Assembly: GCA_964459445.1 (NCBI GenBank)
Contig: CAYWMP010000137.1
Location: forward strand, 1 to 16,088
Source of the DNA: CAYWMP01 sp964459445
GTDB lineage: Bacteria; Desulfobacterota; DSM-4660; Desulfatiglandales; HGW-15
DNA length: 16,088 nucleotides
Direction: 5' to 3'
Part shown: in pieces, positions 15,132-16,088 of the stretch
Layout: each line of letters starts with the position of its first letter
How positions within the stretch are numbered: the stretch's first letter is position 1
Position numbers and translations under genes: made by a program
The notes under the pieces: generated by a model
The model's input: the letters and a program-made list of their open reading frames with translations, nothing else
Told to the model about the DNA's origin: nothing
Databases searched by the model: none

Positions 15132-15440
15132 ATGAATGTTTCCAGGTGCCATCGATTCGCCGATCATTCAAGCGTGAATGCCCTGCTGCCTAATCGAAGA
15201 GACTTCGGACACGCTGCCAGATCCGCATTTAGCAAAGTTAAGGACCTGGTTTTAGAAACCGGAACCAACCTTACCCGCCGCATGTCTTCTGCCAAGGGGA
15301 GTCAAAAAGAGGCAGGGACTATAGCGCGAGAAAGAACAGCCGATTATAAATATTCTCGCCTTGGCAGCAGATCTGAGGATGTGATGGCCTATGATGATGA
15401 CAGGAAGACCCAAGCTATGCGCTGGAGGGGTTATTTTTAG
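15132..15440 (+). CDS. Possible small basic protein, unrecognised
   Basis: A 102-aa frame begins at the ATG at 15132, preceded at good distance by GGAGGTGA. The product is soluble and rich in R, S, D and K, with S-A-F-S-K-V-K-D-L-V-L-E-T in the middle and a C-terminus Q-A-M-R-W-R-G-Y-F. No family is recognised. The frame is also open upstream to 14637 without a plausible start. The stop is TAG followed by one codon and TGA, so UAG readthrough would add almost nothing. It ends 24 bases before the DUF456 start and could be co-transcribed with it. The good ribosome site and uninterrupted frame support it; the unusual composition argues against. Confidence 0.4.
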   Translation: MNVSRCHRFADHSSVNALLPNRRDFGHAARSAFSKVKDLVLETGTNLTRRMSSAKGSQKEAGTIARERTADYKYSRLGSRSEDVMAYDDDRKTQAMRWRGYF

Positions 15441-15464
15441 TATTGAGATATTTTGGAGCACGCT

Positions 15465-15944
15465 GTGACCATTGCTATTATTATTTTTGGGTTGATCATG
15501 TCGATCGGCGGGCTTGTTGGCTGCCTCTTGCCTATCATCCCAGGTCCGCCTTTGAGCTTTTTGGCGCTCCTCATCCTTTCCTTTGCCAAAAATTGGGAGC
15601 CCTTTAGTGTCGGATTTCTGATTTTCATGGGCATCCTGACCGCACTGGCCCTGACGCTCGATTATGCGGTGCCTGTGGCGGGTTCAAAGAGGTTTGGGGC
15701 ATCCAAGTATGGCATCTGGGGATCGATTCTTGGGATGCTCATTGGACTTTTTGTATTCCCCCCCTTCGGCCTTTTTGTGGGCGGTTTTTCTGGAGCGATA
15801 GTTGGAGAACTCTATGCGGGAAAGGCCGGAAATGCTGCTTTCCGAGCCGGTTTTGGCGTTTTTCTGGGGAGCCTTGCCAGTATAGCATTCAAGTTGGCGC
15901 TTTGCGGTCTCATGCTTTTCTTTTTCTTGGTAGAAATGTTTTGA
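15465..15944 (+). CDS. DUF456 family small membrane protein
   Basis: The preferred start is the GTG at 15465, six bases after GGAG; a TTG at 15453 is in frame but would overlap that ribosome site. The 159-aa product is almost entirely hydrophobic, with about five membrane segments and glycine-rich turns. Family signs are the early G-C-L-L-P-I-I-P-G-P-P-L-S-F and the central S-K-Y-G-I-W-G-S-I-L-G-M-L-I-G, followed by F-P-P-F-G and G-A-I-V-G-E-L. DUF456 proteins are widespread inner-membrane proteins of unknown function. There is no evident link to methylamine metabolism. The stop at 15942 is followed by AT-rich DNA and then repeat copy 3. Confidence 0.87.
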   Translation: MTIAIIIFGLIMSIGGLVGCLLPIIPGPPLSFLALLILSFAKNWEPFSVGFLIFMGILTALALTLDYAVPVAGSKRFGASKYGIWGSILGMLIGLFVFPPFGLFVGGFSGAIVGELYAGKAGNAAFRAGFGVFLGSLASIAFKLALCGLMLFFFLVEMF

Positions 15945-16000
15945 GAAAACGTGTAAAATGGAATAAATATGCAGTGTTTTTCTCTATTTGCTCATTTAGA

Positions 16001-16088
16001 TGAGACCTTTGCAAAATGCTCAATTTTGGCCAAGGTCAACGAAGACAAGGATTTTAGCCACAGGAATACTCGAAGTATTTTGAGGATT
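16001..16088 (+). repeat. MITE-like repeat, copy 3, cut by window edge
   Basis: It starts with TGAGACCTTTGCAAAATGCT and follows copy 2 base for base with five substitutions over 88 positions, in the same orientation, until the window ends at TTGAGGATT. The right terminal repeat, expected about 56 bases further on, is not visible, so completeness and target duplication cannot be checked. Confidence 0.87.

Overview
The window looks like a chromosomal piece of a Desulfobacterota (deltaproteobacterial) sulfate-reducer-type genome. This is inferred from the gene styles: a multi-PAS sensor kinase, a PhnD-like binding lipoprotein and bacterial pyrrolysine methylamine methyltransferases. Base composition is intermediate and intergenic spaces are long and rich in repeats. 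No rRNA, tRNA, CRISPR array, phage gene or transposase gene is visible.

Left part (1-4631, minus strand): a four-PAS membrane histidine kinase cut by the window edge, overlapped (ATGA) by an upstream PhnD-family periplasmic binding lipoprotein. Together they look like a ligand-sensing pair. Further upstream on the same strand is a STAND-type P-loop ATPase behind a promoter-like region carrying four tandem 14-bp direct repeats.

Middle (4556-11168): an intergenic block with degenerate heptamer repeats, then a 793-aa GAF-domain protein on the plus strand. Its stop codon is the first three bases of a dispersed terminal-inverted-repeat element. A convergent 870-aa exported coiled-coil protein of unknown function follows on the minus strand. 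Divergent from it is a small soluble cyclic-nucleotide-binding protein without a DNA-binding domain.

Right part (11243-16088): the most important region. Two adjacent plus-strand genes encode trimethylamine methyltransferase (mttB) and dimethylamine methyltransferase (mtbB). Each is interrupted by a single in-frame TAG at the place where this family carries pyrrolysine, and the reading frame and family homology continue straight through. They must be read as two full-length pyrrolysine proteins, not four fragments. No corrinoid protein, no corrinoid:CoM-type methyltransferase, no RamA and no pylTSBCD genes lie in the window, so partners and the UAG decoding system must be elsewhere. Downstream are a structured, mostly non-coding stretch, a doubtful small ORF and a DUF456 membrane protein. 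This whole 4.6-kb segment lies between two same-orientation copies of the dispersed MITE-like repeat (11243-11386 and 16001 to the window end). A third, diverged and inverted copy is at 7335-7552.
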